Below, in pieces: positions 24,970 through 33,666 of a DNA stretch of 64,000 nt. The first letter of the stretch is position 1, and each line of letters opens with the position of its first letter. The translations under genes were made by a program, and so were the position numbers. This DNA is from Acidobacterium sp. Lineage in GTDB: Bacteria > Acidobacteriota > Vicinamibacteria > Vicinamibacterales > UBA2999. The notes under the pieces are model-generated. The model saw nothing but the letters and a program-made list of their open reading frames with translations, searched no databases and was not told the origin of the DNA. The stretch is taken from positions 62,001 through 126,000 of the forward strand of contig NSIL01000001.1 of the NCBI GenBank assembly GCA_002737365.1, written 5' to 3'.

Positions 24970-25889
24970 AGGAATGCCTCGATTGCCGCCAGGTCTTTGG
25001 GACCTTCGACGTTAAGAATGGTCGCACCCGGGACGATCTTTTTCACCAGACCGCTCAGAACTTTCCCTGGACCTACTTCAACATATCGGGTGACGCCTTC
25101 CGACGCAAGGCGTTGGATGACGTCTTCCCACCGCACCGGCGACGACACCTGCCGAATCAGCGCCTCAATTGACTCCGCCGCCGAGCGCTTGGGCTCGGCA
25201 TCAACATTGGCCACGACCGGCACGCGTGGGTCGTATGACTCGACGGCACGCAGTTCCGGCGCCAGCCGCTCTTCGGCCGGCTTCATCAGCGCGCAATGAA
25301 ACGGCGCGCTCACGGGCAACGGAATGGCACGCTTGGCGCCCAACTGCTTGGCGTACTCACTGGCGCGCGCGACCGCGGCCGCCGAGCCGGCGATGACGAT
25401 CTGGCCGGGGCTGTTGATGTTGGCGGGGCTCACGACGTCGCCCTGCGCCGCCTCAAGGCAGGCCTGCGTCACGCCGGCTTCGTCGAGGCCGAGAATGGCG
25501 GCCATGGCGCCCTGGCCGACGGGCACGGCTTCCTGCATGTAGCGACCGCGATTGCGAACCAGCCGAACCGCATCGGCAAACGCCAGCGTGCCCGCCGCGA
25601 CGTGCGCCGAGTACTCGCCCAGGCTGTGGCCGGCGACAAACGATGGCGACAGGCCGCGCTCGCTCAGTAAGCGCCACACCGCGACGCTCATGGTCAGGAT
25701 GGCGGGCTGGGTGTTGGCGGTCAGCGTCAACTGTTCCGCGGGACCGTTGAAAATGAGGCTGCTCAGGGACTCACCGAGCGCGGCATCGGCTTCGGCAAAG
25801 GTTTGCGCGCAGATCGGAAATTGATCCACCAGCGCCTTGCCCATGCCAACCGCCTGTGAGCCCTGGCCGGGGAACACGCAGGCGATCAT
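24966..25889 (-). CDS. fabD: malonyl-CoA:ACP transacylase
   Basis: 307 residues from ATG at 25889 (MIACVFPGQGSQAVGMG). The catalytic Ser is in GHSLGEYSAHVAAG and the His in SAPFHCALM; VEVGPGKVLSGLVKKI closes the fold. It loads malonyl groups onto ACP. The start overlaps the plsX stop (ATGA). Confidence 0.96.
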   Translation of the reverse strand: MIACVFPGQGSQAVGMGKALVDQFPICAQTFAEADAALGESLSSLIFNGPAEQLTLTANTQPAILTMSVAVWRLLSERGLSPSFVAGHSLGEYSAHVAAGTLAFADAVRLVRNRGRYMQEAVPVGQGAMAAILGLDEAGVTQACLEAAQGDVVSPANINSPGQIVIAGSAAAVARASEYAKQLGAKRAIPLPVSAPFHCALMKPAEERLAPELRAVESYDPRVPVVANVDAEPKRSAAESIEALIRQVSSPVRWEDVIQRLASEGVTRYVEVGPGKVLSGLVKKIVPGATILNVEGPKDLAAIEAFL

Positions 25890-26893
25890 GACCGTGTCAC
25901 CGCAAAGGTTGCCATTTCGTGTCGCACTCGCTCCACCACACGCTGGTCCGCCAGGCGCGACGCCATGGCCACCGCATTGCGAACTGCCTTCACCGACGAG
26001 CGTCCATGCCCGACGATGCACACGCCGGCAACGCCAAGGAGAGGGGCGCCGCCAAACTCCGAATAGTCCACGCGCTTGCGAAACCGCCGAAACGCGCGCC
26101 GCGACAGCAAGTAGCCCATCTGGCTCGAGAACGTGCTCTGCAATTCCTCGCCAAGCAGTTCTTCCACCATCTCGACCAGGCCTTCGCTCAGCTTCAACGC
26201 CACGTTGCCGGTGAAACCGTCGCAGACAATCACGTCGGCGGCGCCGGAGAAGATGCTGCGCGCTTCGACGTTGCCGACAAACTCCAGCGCCGAGGCCCTG
26301 ATTAACTGATGCGCCTCGCGCGTCAGGTCATTGCCCTTCGTGGCTTCCTCGCCAATCGACAGCAGGCCGATGCGCGGCCGGGCCACACCCAAGCCGACCC
26401 GCGCGTAGACCGCCCCCATGTGGGCGAACTGCAGCAGGTGAGCCGGGCGGCATTCCGCGGTCGCGCCGACATCCAGCAACACGGCCGAGCCTTGCCGCGT
26501 CGGGACGGTCGGCGCCAGTGCCGGACGGTCGACGCCAGGCAACATCCCGAACGCGGCGTGTGCCGCGACCACACACGCCCCGGTGTGGCCGGCGCTGAAC
26601 AGCGCCGCGGCTTCGCCCGACGCCACCCGCCCGGCAGCGACACGGATCGAGGCTTTCGGCTTGCGGCGCAAGGCCTGGACTGGCGACTCGGCCATGTCGA
26701 TCACGTCTGGCGCGTCAATCACGCGCACATCCAGTGACTCGACGTCAGGGTGGCGTTGGAGTTCGGCACGGATCTCGCCGGCCCGGCCAACGAGATCGAT
26801 GCCCAGGCCAAGATCGCGCGCGGCCGCCAAGGCACCATCGACCGGGCGCCCGGGTGCGTGGTCGCCGCCCATCGCGTCAACCGCGATGCGCAT
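25886..26893 (-). CDS. plsX: phosphate acyltransferase PlsX
   Basis: 335 residues from ATG at 26893 (MRIAVDAMGGDHAPG). Family blocks include ASIRVAAGRVASGEAAALFSAGHTGA, VLLDVGATAECRP, GLLSIGEEATKGNDLTREAHQL and VCDGFTGNVALKLSEGLVEM. It makes acyl-phosphate from acyl-ACP for phospholipid synthesis. Starts 8 bp after rpmF, the standard rpmF-plsX-fab order. Confidence 0.96.
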   Translation of the reverse strand: MRIAVDAMGGDHAPGRPVDGALAAARDLGLGIDLVGRAGEIRAELQRHPDVESLDVRVIDAPDVIDMAESPVQALRRKPKASIRVAAGRVASGEAAALFSAGHTGACVVAAHAAFGMLPGVDRPALAPTVPTRQGSAVLLDVGATAECRPAHLLQFAHMGAVYARVGLGVARPRIGLLSIGEEATKGNDLTREAHQLIRASALEFVGNVEARSIFSGAADVIVCDGFTGNVALKLSEGLVEMVEELLGEELQSTFSSQMGYLLSRRAFRRFRKRVDYSEFGGAPLLGVAGVCIVGHGRSSVKAVRNAVAMASRLADQRVVERVRHEMATFAVTRS

Positions 26894-26901
26894 TGGTGTC
26901 G

Positions 26902-27084
26902 TTAGTCGGTATTGACGGGACGCACCTGGCGCGCGCGGTAGAAACCGCAATACGCGCACACGCGGTGAGCGGCCTTCGGCTCGCTGCACTGCGGGCACAG
27001 GCCGGGCGTGGTGGCCTTGAGCGCGTCGTGAGTGCGGCGCTTACGGCCGCGGGTCTTGGAATGTCTGCGTTTTGGATTAGGCAT
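26902..27084 (-). CDS. rpmF: 50S ribosomal protein L32
   Basis: 60 residues, MPNPKRRHSKTRGRKRRTHD, with four zinc-binding cysteines in CPQCSEP and CAYCGFY, i.e. the zinc-binding C+ form. Its start overlaps the yceD stop by 8 bp. Confidence 0.97.
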   Translation of the reverse strand: MPNPKRRHSKTRGRKRRTHDALKATTPGLCPQCSEPKAAHRVCAYCGFYRARQVRPVNTD

Positions 27085-27622
27085 CGTCGTGCTTTCGCTT
27101 GGTAATCAACGTCTTCAACACATCCATCCGCGTATCTTCCAGCTGCGGATGGCAATCGCAGGCGGCGAGATTACGGTTGGTCCCACATTGCGGGCAGATC
27201 CCCTTGCATGCCGGTGTGCACAGCGGCTTCATCGGCAACGCCAGGTAGAACTGCTCCCGCAACAACTCGATCAGGTCGATCTGATCATCTCGATAATAGG
27301 TAATCGAAACGTCGTCATCTTCGACCTCAGTCTCCGCGTCTTCGTCCTTCTCGGCCACCGCCGTCGCGGGCAGGAACCTGAGGTCAAACGCGCGATCGAC
27401 CGGCAACACAAACGGTTCGAGACACCGGCTGCAGTCCAGCCCGAGCTCGGTCTTCAAGGTGCCAACCAGCCGATACCGGTCCTGATCCTTGTGGATCGTG
27501 AGCCGGAGGTCGACCGGGATGTTCACCCGATACTCATCGCCCTCTCCCGGCAAGTCGGCCGGTTCAAAGACCTTGGCAATCTCGGTCTCGGGCAGACGAA
27601 TATGGGGCAGTTCGAGGCGCAT
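27077..27622 (-). CDS. yceD: YceD/DUF177 family protein
   Basis: 181 residues. DUF177 core includes LGLDCSRCLEPFVLPVDRAFDL, an acidic middle (about 105-120) and a CTPACKGICPQCGTNRNLAACDC cysteine cluster at the C-terminus. YceD is genetically linked to rpmF across bacteria and is implicated in 23S rRNA/large-subunit maturation. ATG at 27622; overlaps rpmF by 8 bp. Confidence 0.9.
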   Translation of the reverse strand: MRLELPHIRLPETEIAKVFEPADLPGEGDEYRVNIPVDLRLTIHKDQDRYRLVGTLKTELGLDCSRCLEPFVLPVDRAFDLRFLPATAVAEKDEDAETEVEDDDVSITYYRDDQIDLIELLREQFYLALPMKPLCTPACKGICPQCGTNRNLAACDCHPQLEDTRMDVLKTLITKRKHDDA

Positions 27623-27655
27623 GTCGGGAATTTCCCCGGCGTACAGGACTTTTAA

Positions 27656-28720
27656 CTATACCACGATGGGGCCGACCCAGGGTTTGGGGATAAAGAGGCG
27701 CTCGAAGAGGTTGACCGCGAACCGGTCGGTCATGCCGGCCACGAAGTCCTGTGCCGCCACGTCCACCCCCTCGGCGGCGATGGTCCGGATGTCCAGGAAC
27801 TCCTCGGGGCGCTGCTGGACCTTTTCCCACAGTCCGCCCAGGATGCCCGCGGCCTTGCCAAACTCGGCAGTGGCGGTCTGGTTCTCGTAGACCGCATCGA
27901 ACAGGTAGCTGCGCAGATCCACCAGGGCGGTCAGCACAGGATCGCTCATGCGGACCTCGGTCAGGCCGCCATCGAGGGTCTGGTGCACCACGTCGGTGAC
28001 CAGCCGGCCAATGCGCTCGGACGAAGAGTGCCCCAGCACATCGGTAGCCGCCCTGGGCAGGCTGGCTTCCGAAATAATCCCTGCCCGGACCGCATCGTCG
28101 ATGTCGTGGTTCACATAGGCCGCGATATCGGCCACGCGGGCCACCTGCCCCTCAATGGTGCTGGCGCGATGTTCGGGCGGCGCGCCGACCGGCATGCCGT
28201 GCTTGCCCTTGGAGTGACGGGCAATGCCATCGCGCACTTCCCAGGTCAGGTTCAGCCCGTGGCGATCGTTCTCGAGCACGTCGACAATGCGCAGGCTCTG
28301 TTCGTAGTGGTTGAAACCGCCCGGCACGAGCGAACTGAGGACCCGTTCGCCGGCATGGCCAAACGGCGTGTGCCCCAGGTCGTGCCCAAGCGCAATCGCC
28401 TCGGTCAACTCCTCGTGCAGTTGCAGCACCTTCGCGATGGTTCTGGCGATCTGTGCCACTTCGAGGGTGTGCGTCAGGCGGGTGCGATAGTGATCGCCGG
28501 TCGGTGAAAAGAACACCTGCGTCTTGTGCTTCAGCCGACGGAAGGCCTTGGTATGGACAATGCGGTCGCGATCGCGCTGAAAAGCCGGTCGAATCGCATC
28601 CTCAGTTTCTGGACGGACCCGGCCTTGGCTGGCGGCGCTCTTCGACGCCTGCGGCGCCAGCGCCTCGCGCTCGCGCGCTTCCAGCTGTTCGCGAATCACC
28701 GGTCGCCCCACGGTCGTCAT
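27656..28720 (-). CDS. dGTP triphosphohydrolase-like HD-domain protein
   Basis: 354 residues. The HD-domain metal ligands are in HYRTRLTHTLEVAQIARTIA and ALGHDLGHTPFGHAGE; RDRDRIVHTKAFRRLKHKTQVF and the FNHYEQSLRIVD segment match deoxyguanosinetriphosphate triphosphohydrolase-like proteins. It would remove triphosphate from dNTPs and tune dNTP pools. ATG at 28720 overlaps the deoB stop (ATGA). Confidence 0.92.
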   Translation of the reverse strand: MTTVGRPVIREQLEAREREALAPQASKSAASQGRVRPETEDAIRPAFQRDRDRIVHTKAFRRLKHKTQVFFSPTGDHYRTRLTHTLEVAQIARTIAKVLQLHEELTEAIALGHDLGHTPFGHAGERVLSSLVPGGFNHYEQSLRIVDVLENDRHGLNLTWEVRDGIARHSKGKHGMPVGAPPEHRASTIEGQVARVADIAAYVNHDIDDAVRAGIISEASLPRAATDVLGHSSSERIGRLVTDVVHQTLDGGLTEVRMSDPVLTALVDLRSYLFDAVYENQTATAEFGKAAGILGGLWEKVQQRPEEFLDIRTIAAEGVDVAAQDFVAGMTDRFAVNLFERLFIPKPWVGPIVV

Positions 28721-29889
28721 TTGACCATTATCTCCGACAAGAAACTCTTGCCGTGAGTCAGCGGCCCCACTGCAAACACCTCGGCCAGCGTCTGCCCCAG
28801 GTCGGCGAACGTCGCGCGCGTGCCCAGGTCGACAGCGGCGCGCACGCCAGCGCCGTAAAGGAGCACGGGCACAAACTCGCGGGCGTGGTCGGTGCTGGGG
28901 GTCGTCGGGTCGTTGCCGTGATCGGCAGTCACGACCAGTAAATCATCAGGCCGCAGCTGTGGCAGCAGCGCCGCCAGCCGCATATCGAACCGATCGAGAT
29001 TGGCGCCGTAACCAGCCGTGTCGTTGCGATGGCCGTAGAGCGCGTCGAAGTCTACCAGGTTGGCGAAGATCAAGCCGCGCTCCTGCGTCGCCATCAGCGC
29101 TTCGACGCGATCCATGCCGTCGGCGTCACTCCTGGTCGGATGCGATTCGGAAATGCCCTTCCCGGCGAACAGGTCGGCGATCTTCCCCACCGACGTGACG
29201 TGGTGGCCGGCGGCGGTCAGCCGATCGAGCAGCGTCTCGGCAATCGGCGGCATGGCGTAATCGTGACGGTTCGAGGTCCGCGCGAACGAACCAGGCAGGC
29301 CGATGAACGGCCGGGCAATCACGCGACCCAGTCCCAGGCCGAGCACCGCGAGGTCATACGCCGCAGCACACCATTCGTATAGCTGCGGCACCGGCACGAA
29401 CGCTTCGTGCGCTGCGATCTGGAACACGCTGTCGGCCGAGGTGTAAACGATCGGGAACCCGGTCGCCATGTGCCTGGGTCCGAGCTCATCGATGATCGTG
29501 GTGCCCGAGGCCACCACATTGCCAATCGACGGGCGGCCAATGCGCTTTTCGAATGCCTGGATCAATTCCGGCGAGAACCCGTTCGGAAACGTCGGGAACG
29601 GGCGATCGAGCACGATTCCCATCAGCTCCCAATGGCCGGTGACCGAGTCCTTGCCGGCCGAACGCTCGGCCATGCGGCCGAACGCGCCGGCGGGAGTCAT
29701 GACGGGGCTGACGCCCGGCAACGCCACAAGGCGATCCAGGCCCAGGCTGACGAGCGTGGGAAGGTGCAGCGGCACGGTCGCCGCGATGTTGCCGAGGGTG
29801 TTGCTGCCTTGATCCTCATACAGCGCAGCATCGGGCAACTCGCCGATGCCGACACTGTCGAGGACGATGACGATGGCGCGTGCGAACAC
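28717..29889 (-). CDS. deoB: phosphopentomutase
   Basis: 390 residues. Alkaline-phosphatase-superfamily metal sites are visible in IVIVLDSVGIGELPDA, ADHGNDPTTPSTDHARE and the GKDSVTGHWEL loop that bears the phosphorylated threonine. It interconverts ribose-1-phosphate and ribose-5-phosphate in nucleoside salvage. GTG start 3 bp after hfq. Together with the dGTPase it suggests a small nucleotide-metabolism unit inside the operon. Confidence 0.95.
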   Translation of the reverse strand: MFARAIVIVLDSVGIGELPDAALYEDQGSNTLGNIAATVPLHLPTLVSLGLDRLVALPGVSPVMTPAGAFGRMAERSAGKDSVTGHWELMGIVLDRPFPTFPNGFSPELIQAFEKRIGRPSIGNVVASGTTIIDELGPRHMATGFPIVYTSADSVFQIAAHEAFVPVPQLYEWCAAAYDLAVLGLGLGRVIARPFIGLPGSFARTSNRHDYAMPPIAETLLDRLTAAGHHVTSVGKIADLFAGKGISESHPTRSDADGMDRVEALMATQERGLIFANLVDFDALYGHRNDTAGYGANLDRFDMRLAALLPQLRPDDLLVVTADHGNDPTTPSTDHAREFVPVLLYGAGVRAAVDLGTRATFADLGQTLAEVFAVGPLTHGKSFLSEIMVK

Positions 29890-29892
29890 GCG

Positions 29893-30150
29893 TCAGGGAT
29901 GGTGCGAAGAGAAGTAGTTCGGGACGCTGCGCGGCGTCCGGATGGTGGCGATGGCATGCTTGAAGACCAGGTGATCCATGCCCGCGTACTCAACGATCAA
30001 CGCAAACCGGTCGAAGTTCTTGATTCGTGCCTCAAACTCACGGCCATCGAGCAAGTGGACGGTGACGGGTAGTTTTTCGCGACGTGCATAGTTCAGGAAG
30101 ACGTCCTGAATGTTCGGCGCGCCGGTCTTGGCTCCAGGTATCGGCAACAT
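29893..30150 (-). CDS. hfq: RNA chaperone Hfq
   Basis: 85 residues. Sm1 motif: NIQDVFLNYARREKLPVTVHLLDGREFEARIKNFDRFALIVE; the Sm2 motif is VFKHAIATI (usually YKHAI). Only a short C-terminal tail follows. It binds small RNAs and mRNAs as a hexamer. It lies 12 bp after miaA, the conserved miaA-hfq order, with AGGACGG before its ATG. Confidence 0.93.
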   Translation of the reverse strand: MLPIPGAKTGAPNIQDVFLNYARREKLPVTVHLLDGREFEARIKNFDRFALIVEYAGMDHLVFKHAIATIRTPRSVPNYFSSHHP

Positions 30151-30162
30151 TGTTCCCGTCCT

Positions 30163-31092
30163 TCAACAGGTCCCACAGGACAACATCTCAACGACGCTGT
30201 CCTGCACTTCGGCGTGAGTGCCGGGACCATCAAACCACACAAGGTTAGGCTCTTTCCTGAACCAGATCAACTGTCGACGCGCGTAGCGGCGGTTCTCTTG
30301 CGCAATCAAGGCACGGGTGGCGGCCTCGTCTCGCAGCCCCCGCAGGTGCTCCATCGCCTGCCGGTAGACCAAGCCGCCGAACGGGCGCGCGTCGGGAGGC
30401 ACGCCAGCCGCCAGGAGCCCGCGAATCTCGTCCAACAGGCCTGCGTCGAACTGTGAATCCACCCGCTCGGTCAGCCGCTTCGACAGCCAGGCCGCCGGCA
30501 TGCGCAACCCGATCGGGATCACCTGCACGTCGGGGTCGAGCAGCGAGACGGTCTCCTCAAAATGCGCGGTCAGCGGCCGGCCAGTGAGGAAATACACCTC
30601 GAGCGCCCGGACCAGGCGCATCAAATCGCGAGGCATGATCCGCACCGCAGACTCAGGATCGACCCGCGCCACCAGCCGATGCAGCCGCTCGACGCCTCGC
30701 GTGGCGGCAATCGCTTCGAGGCGAGCCCTGAGCGGCGCATCGGCCGCGGGTCCCGGGAACAAGCCACGGGTCAGGGCCCGGTAATAGAATCCCGTGCCGC
30801 CCACCAGGATCGGCACCAGGCCGCGCGCATGAATGTCGCGGATGGTGGCAGTGGCGTCACGCGCGAACTGCGCGGCGGTGTATTCGTCGGTCGGATCTGC
30901 AATGTCGATCAGGTGATGAGGAATGCCCCGCCGTTCAGCCATCGGCACCTTGTCGGTGCCAATGTCAAAACCGCGATAGACAGCGGTGGAATCGCAGTTG
31001 AGAATCTCGCCACCTAGCCGTTCGGCCAGCGCGATGCCGAGGGCACTTTTGCCGGTGGCAGTGGCTCCGAGAACAGCGATGAGGAGTTTCAC
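30163..31092 (-). CDS. miaA: tRNA dimethylallyltransferase
   Basis: 309 residues from GTG at 31092 (MKLLIAVLGATATGKSALGI). P-loop GATATGKS, NCDSTAVYRGFDIGTDK, HHLIDIADPTDEYTAAQFARDA and LVGGTGFYYRALTRGL are diagnostic. It prenylates A37 of tRNAs reading UNN codons. The GTG overlaps the tonB-like gene's stop (GTGA). Confidence 0.95.
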   Translation of the reverse strand: MKLLIAVLGATATGKSALGIALAERLGGEILNCDSTAVYRGFDIGTDKVPMAERRGIPHHLIDIADPTDEYTAAQFARDATATIRDIHARGLVPILVGGTGFYYRALTRGLFPGPAADAPLRARLEAIAATRGVERLHRLVARVDPESAVRIMPRDLMRLVRALEVYFLTGRPLTAHFEETVSLLDPDVQVIPIGLRMPAAWLSKRLTERVDSQFDAGLLDEIRGLLAAGVPPDARPFGGLVYRQAMEHLRGLRDEAATRALIAQENRRYARRQLIWFRKEPNLVWFDGPGTHAEVQDSVVEMLSCGTC

Positions 31093-32009
31093 TGCCCCGG
31101 CGGATTTTCGTTGTAGTAGAACGTGACGGTGAAGAACGCCTTGTCGTCCGGATACGCCGGCGGCAACGCCGTGGTCGGGTTCGAGGCCAGCAACGCGTTG
31201 ACGGCGGAGATATTGAACGATTCGATCTCCGAAGGCCGCACGACCGTGACATCCGTGAGCGCGCCATTGCGGTGCACGTTGAAGGTGATCACGACGCGTC
31301 CGCGCATGGTCTGAGCGGCCATGGGCACAAACCAGTTGCGGCGGACCTGCGAGATGAAGCGGCGGATCCACGGCCCGAACTCGACGCCCTTGGTGTCGAA
31401 CTGCAGCGGCCCGAACTCCTGCGCCTGCCCTTTCTGATTGTTGAATGAGTCGTTCTGAACGTACTTCTGGAGGTTCTTCAACGCATCGCCGAGTGACCCC
31501 CCGGCCGGCGGCTGCACCTGCGGGCGCTGCATCATGGCCATTTGCGGATCCGTGCGTGGGTCGCTCATCGTCGGCGTCTCGACCGCCGGCGCGGGCGGCG
31601 CCGGCTGGGGCGCGGGACCATCGCCGCGCATTTTCTCTTCGGGCGTCGCCTCAGCGCGCTCGGTCGAGTTGCCACGGGCGGCCGGCAACGGGTTGGTCAT
31701 TTCCGGCATTTTGTCAGGCGTGCGGGCGCTGCGGTCGACGTCCGACATCTCGGCGCGTTCCGGCTGTCGCGTCGGCGGCAGGTCCATCTTGGGCTGCACA
31801 AACACGAAGGTCGGCTGGTTGTCAGGACGCTGCGGCGGCGGAATCGCCTGGGCGTCCTCAGATCGCTGCGGCAAATACTGCGGCAGGAACAACAAGGCGA
31901 GGATGAACGCGATGTGCACGAAGACGGACACGGCGACGCCATCGCGACGGTTGATGGCGGACCCAACCGGCTCAATATCGCGGTAGCGATCATCGAAGTC
32001 GAAGTGCAT
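31089..32009 (-). CDS. TonB C-terminal domain protein
   Basis: 306 residues. One transmembrane helix near residues 24-42 (VSVFVHIAFILALLFL), a long Pro-rich periplasmic linker (about 50-190), then a C-terminal TonB-type domain (about 215-305: IRRFISQVRRNWFVP, GRVVITFNVHRNGALTDVTV). TonB proteins energise outer-membrane receptors together with ExbB/ExbD, which are absent here, so a stand-alone or repurposed role is possible. A TATAAT box ends 14 nt before its ATG. Confidence 0.85.
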   Translation of the reverse strand: MHFDFDDRYRDIEPVGSAINRRDGVAVSVFVHIAFILALLFLPQYLPQRSEDAQAIPPPQRPDNQPTFVFVQPKMDLPPTRQPERAEMSDVDRSARTPDKMPEMTNPLPAARGNSTERAEATPEEKMRGDGPAPQPAPPAPAVETPTMSDPRTDPQMAMMQRPQVQPPAGGSLGDALKNLQKYVQNDSFNNQKGQAQEFGPLQFDTKGVEFGPWIRRFISQVRRNWFVPMAAQTMRGRVVITFNVHRNGALTDVTVVRPSEIESFNISAVNALLASNPTTALPPAYPDDKAFFTVTFYYNENPPGQ

Positions 32010-32023
32010 CAGTGAGTTGCACG

Positions 32024-32029
32024 ATTATA
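32024..32029 (-). promoter_or_regulatory. TATAAT -10 for the tonB-miaA-hfq run
   Basis: Consensus TATAAT on the minus strand overlaps the ubiE stop region and ends 14 nt before the ATG at 32009. It would separate this transcript from the upstream menaquinone operon. Confidence 0.45.
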
Positions 32030-32819
32030 CCGGCTTGGCGGCTTGGGGACCTGAGCCCTTTTGTCCCGTATAGAGATAGACGGCGCCAAACATGAATGGC
32101 CGTGCCTCAACCTGTGAAAACCCTGCGGCAGACAGAATGCCGGCAAACTCGGCGCCGTACGGGAACGCGCCGATGGACTCGGGGAGGTAGGAGTATGCCG
32201 CGTCATGGCGTGATATGGCACGCCCGATTCGCGGCAGGATGTTGCGTGAGTACCACTGGTAGATGGGCCCGAACACCGGCGAGCTGGGCGTGCCGAACTC
32301 CAGGATCGCCAGCCGGCCACCCGGACGAAGTACCCGCACCAGTTCCCGGCATGCCACCTCTGGCTGCTGGACATTGCGAATCCCAAACGCAATTGTCGCG
32401 GCATCCACCGAGGCGCTTGCCACTGGCAGGTTCATGGCATCGCCCCGAATCAGCTGGACCCGGCTCGATAAATCAACCTGCTTCACTTTCACGAGACCGT
32501 GCGTCAGCATGGCGCCCGAGAAATCGACGCCGACGACGCGGGCCGCTCCACTCGCCTTCCGGGCCGCGCCGAGGGCCACATCCGCGGTGCCGGTGCAGAC
32601 ATCAAGCAGCCGCTCGCGACCGGTGAGTTTGAGCGAGGCGATGGCGTGATGCCGCCAGTAGCGATCGACGCCGCCTGACAGCACCGTGTTCAATAGGTCA
32701 TAGCGGCCGGCGATGGCGTCGAACATGCCGGCGATCTTCGCGGGCGACTTGTCGACGGTCACACCGTGCGCTTCAGCCGCCGTGTCTCGCGCGATGGCGG
32801 ACGGGTCGTTAGCCGACAT
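32025..32819 (-). CDS. menG: demethylmenaquinone methyltransferase (UbiE/MenG)
   Basis: 264 residues. Class I methyltransferase with KIAGMFDAIAGRYDLLN, LLDVCTGTADVALG (SAM site), IAFGIRNV and LEFGTPSSPVFGPIYQWYSRNILPRIG, the UbiE/MenG signature. In this Mqn context it should carry out the last step, methylating demethylmenaquinone. It overlaps mqnP by 11 bp. The VKVKQVDLSS segment is encoded by copy 2 of the AACCTGCTTCACTTT repeat. Confidence 0.92.
   Translation of the reverse strand: MSANDPSAIARDTAAEAHGVTVDKSPAKIAGMFDAIAGRYDLLNTVLSGGVDRYWRHHAIASLKLTGRERLLDVCTGTADVALGAARKASGAARVVGVDFSGAMLTHGLVKVKQVDLSSRVQLIRGDAMNLPVASASVDAATIAFGIRNVQQPEVACRELVRVLRPGGRLAILEFGTPSSPVFGPIYQWYSRNILPRIGRAISRHDAAYSYLPESIGAFPYGAEFAGILSAAGFSQVEARPFMFGAVYLYTGQKGSGPQAAKPV
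32475..32489. repeat. repeat AACCTGCTTCACTTT, copy 2 (inside menG)
   Basis: Exact 15-mer shared with 7650-7664 and 49535-49549; on the coding strand it supplies a KVKQV stretch of MenG. Confidence 0.6.
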
Positions 32820-33666
32820 ACAACGCCGCGCCCGTCGTCAGGAAATACAAGATACCCACCCACCCATTCAAGTCGAACGCCCGCTTCACCTGCGACAGAT
32901 CGTGTGCGCTGACCAGCGATTGTTCGTAAATCAGCAGCACGGCAACGAGGCCGACGCCTGCCAGGTAGATCGCGCCCATCGGCACCAGCCACGCCAGTGC
33001 CGCCATACAGACGATGGTCGCGCCGTGCATTACGCGAGAGATCACCAGTGACTGGGCAATGCCGAAGCGCACGGGGATGGAGTTTAGCCCATTGGCGCGA
33101 TCGAACTCGAGGTCCTGGCAGGCATAGAGAATGTCGAATCCGCCGACCCACAGTCCGATGGCGAGCCCCAGCAACCACGGCTCCCATCCCCAACGCCCGC
33201 CGGCTGCAAGCCATCCGCCGACCGGCGCCACCGCCATGGCCAGGCCGAGGAAGGCTTGTGTATATGAGGTGAACCGTTTCGCAATCGAGTACCAAAATAC
33301 GACCGTCAGGGCCACGGGCGACAGCAGGCCGCAGACCGCGTTCAGTTGCACCGACGCGAAGATAAAGAATGCCGAGGACACGACGACAAAGATCGTGGCC
33401 TCGCCACGAGACAGGGCGCCGCGCGGAATCTCGCGCATGGCAGTCCGCGGGTTGCGAGCGTCGAACCGGGCGTCGACCAGGCGATTGAAACCCATGGCGG
33501 CGCTGCGAGCCGAAATCATGGCCGCCACCACCCACGCGACCTGGCTCCAGTAAAACGGCGCCTCGCGCCAGGCCAGCAACGCGCCTGTCAGCGCAAACGG
33601 CAACGCGAACACCGAGTGACTGAAGCGGACAAACGACAAATACGTGACGAGGCGATTAGTTGCCAC
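32809..33666 (-). CDS. mqnP: UbiA-family prenyltransferase, probable MqnP
   Basis: 285 residues, about eight to nine membrane helices. The two Asp-rich motifs are NRLVDARFDARN and ACQDLEFDRANGL. Between mqnC/deaminase and menG it is best read as the enzyme that prenylates the naphthoate precursor of menaquinone (MqnP, formerly annotated UbiA). A GTG start at 33666 gives a natural N-terminus (MATNRLVTYLSFVRFSHSVFALP) and overlaps the upstream gene by 11 bp. Confidence 0.88.
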   Translation of the reverse strand: MATNRLVTYLSFVRFSHSVFALPFALTGALLAWREAPFYWSQVAWVVAAMISARSAAMGFNRLVDARFDARNPRTAMREIPRGALSRGEATIFVVVSSAFFIFASVQLNAVCGLLSPVALTVVFWYSIAKRFTSYTQAFLGLAMAVAPVGGWLAAGGRWGWEPWLLGLAIGLWVGGFDILYACQDLEFDRANGLNSIPVRFGIAQSLVISRVMHGATIVCMAALAWLVPMGAIYLAGVGLVAVLLIYEQSLVSAHDLSQVKRAFDLNGWVGILYFLTTGAALYVG

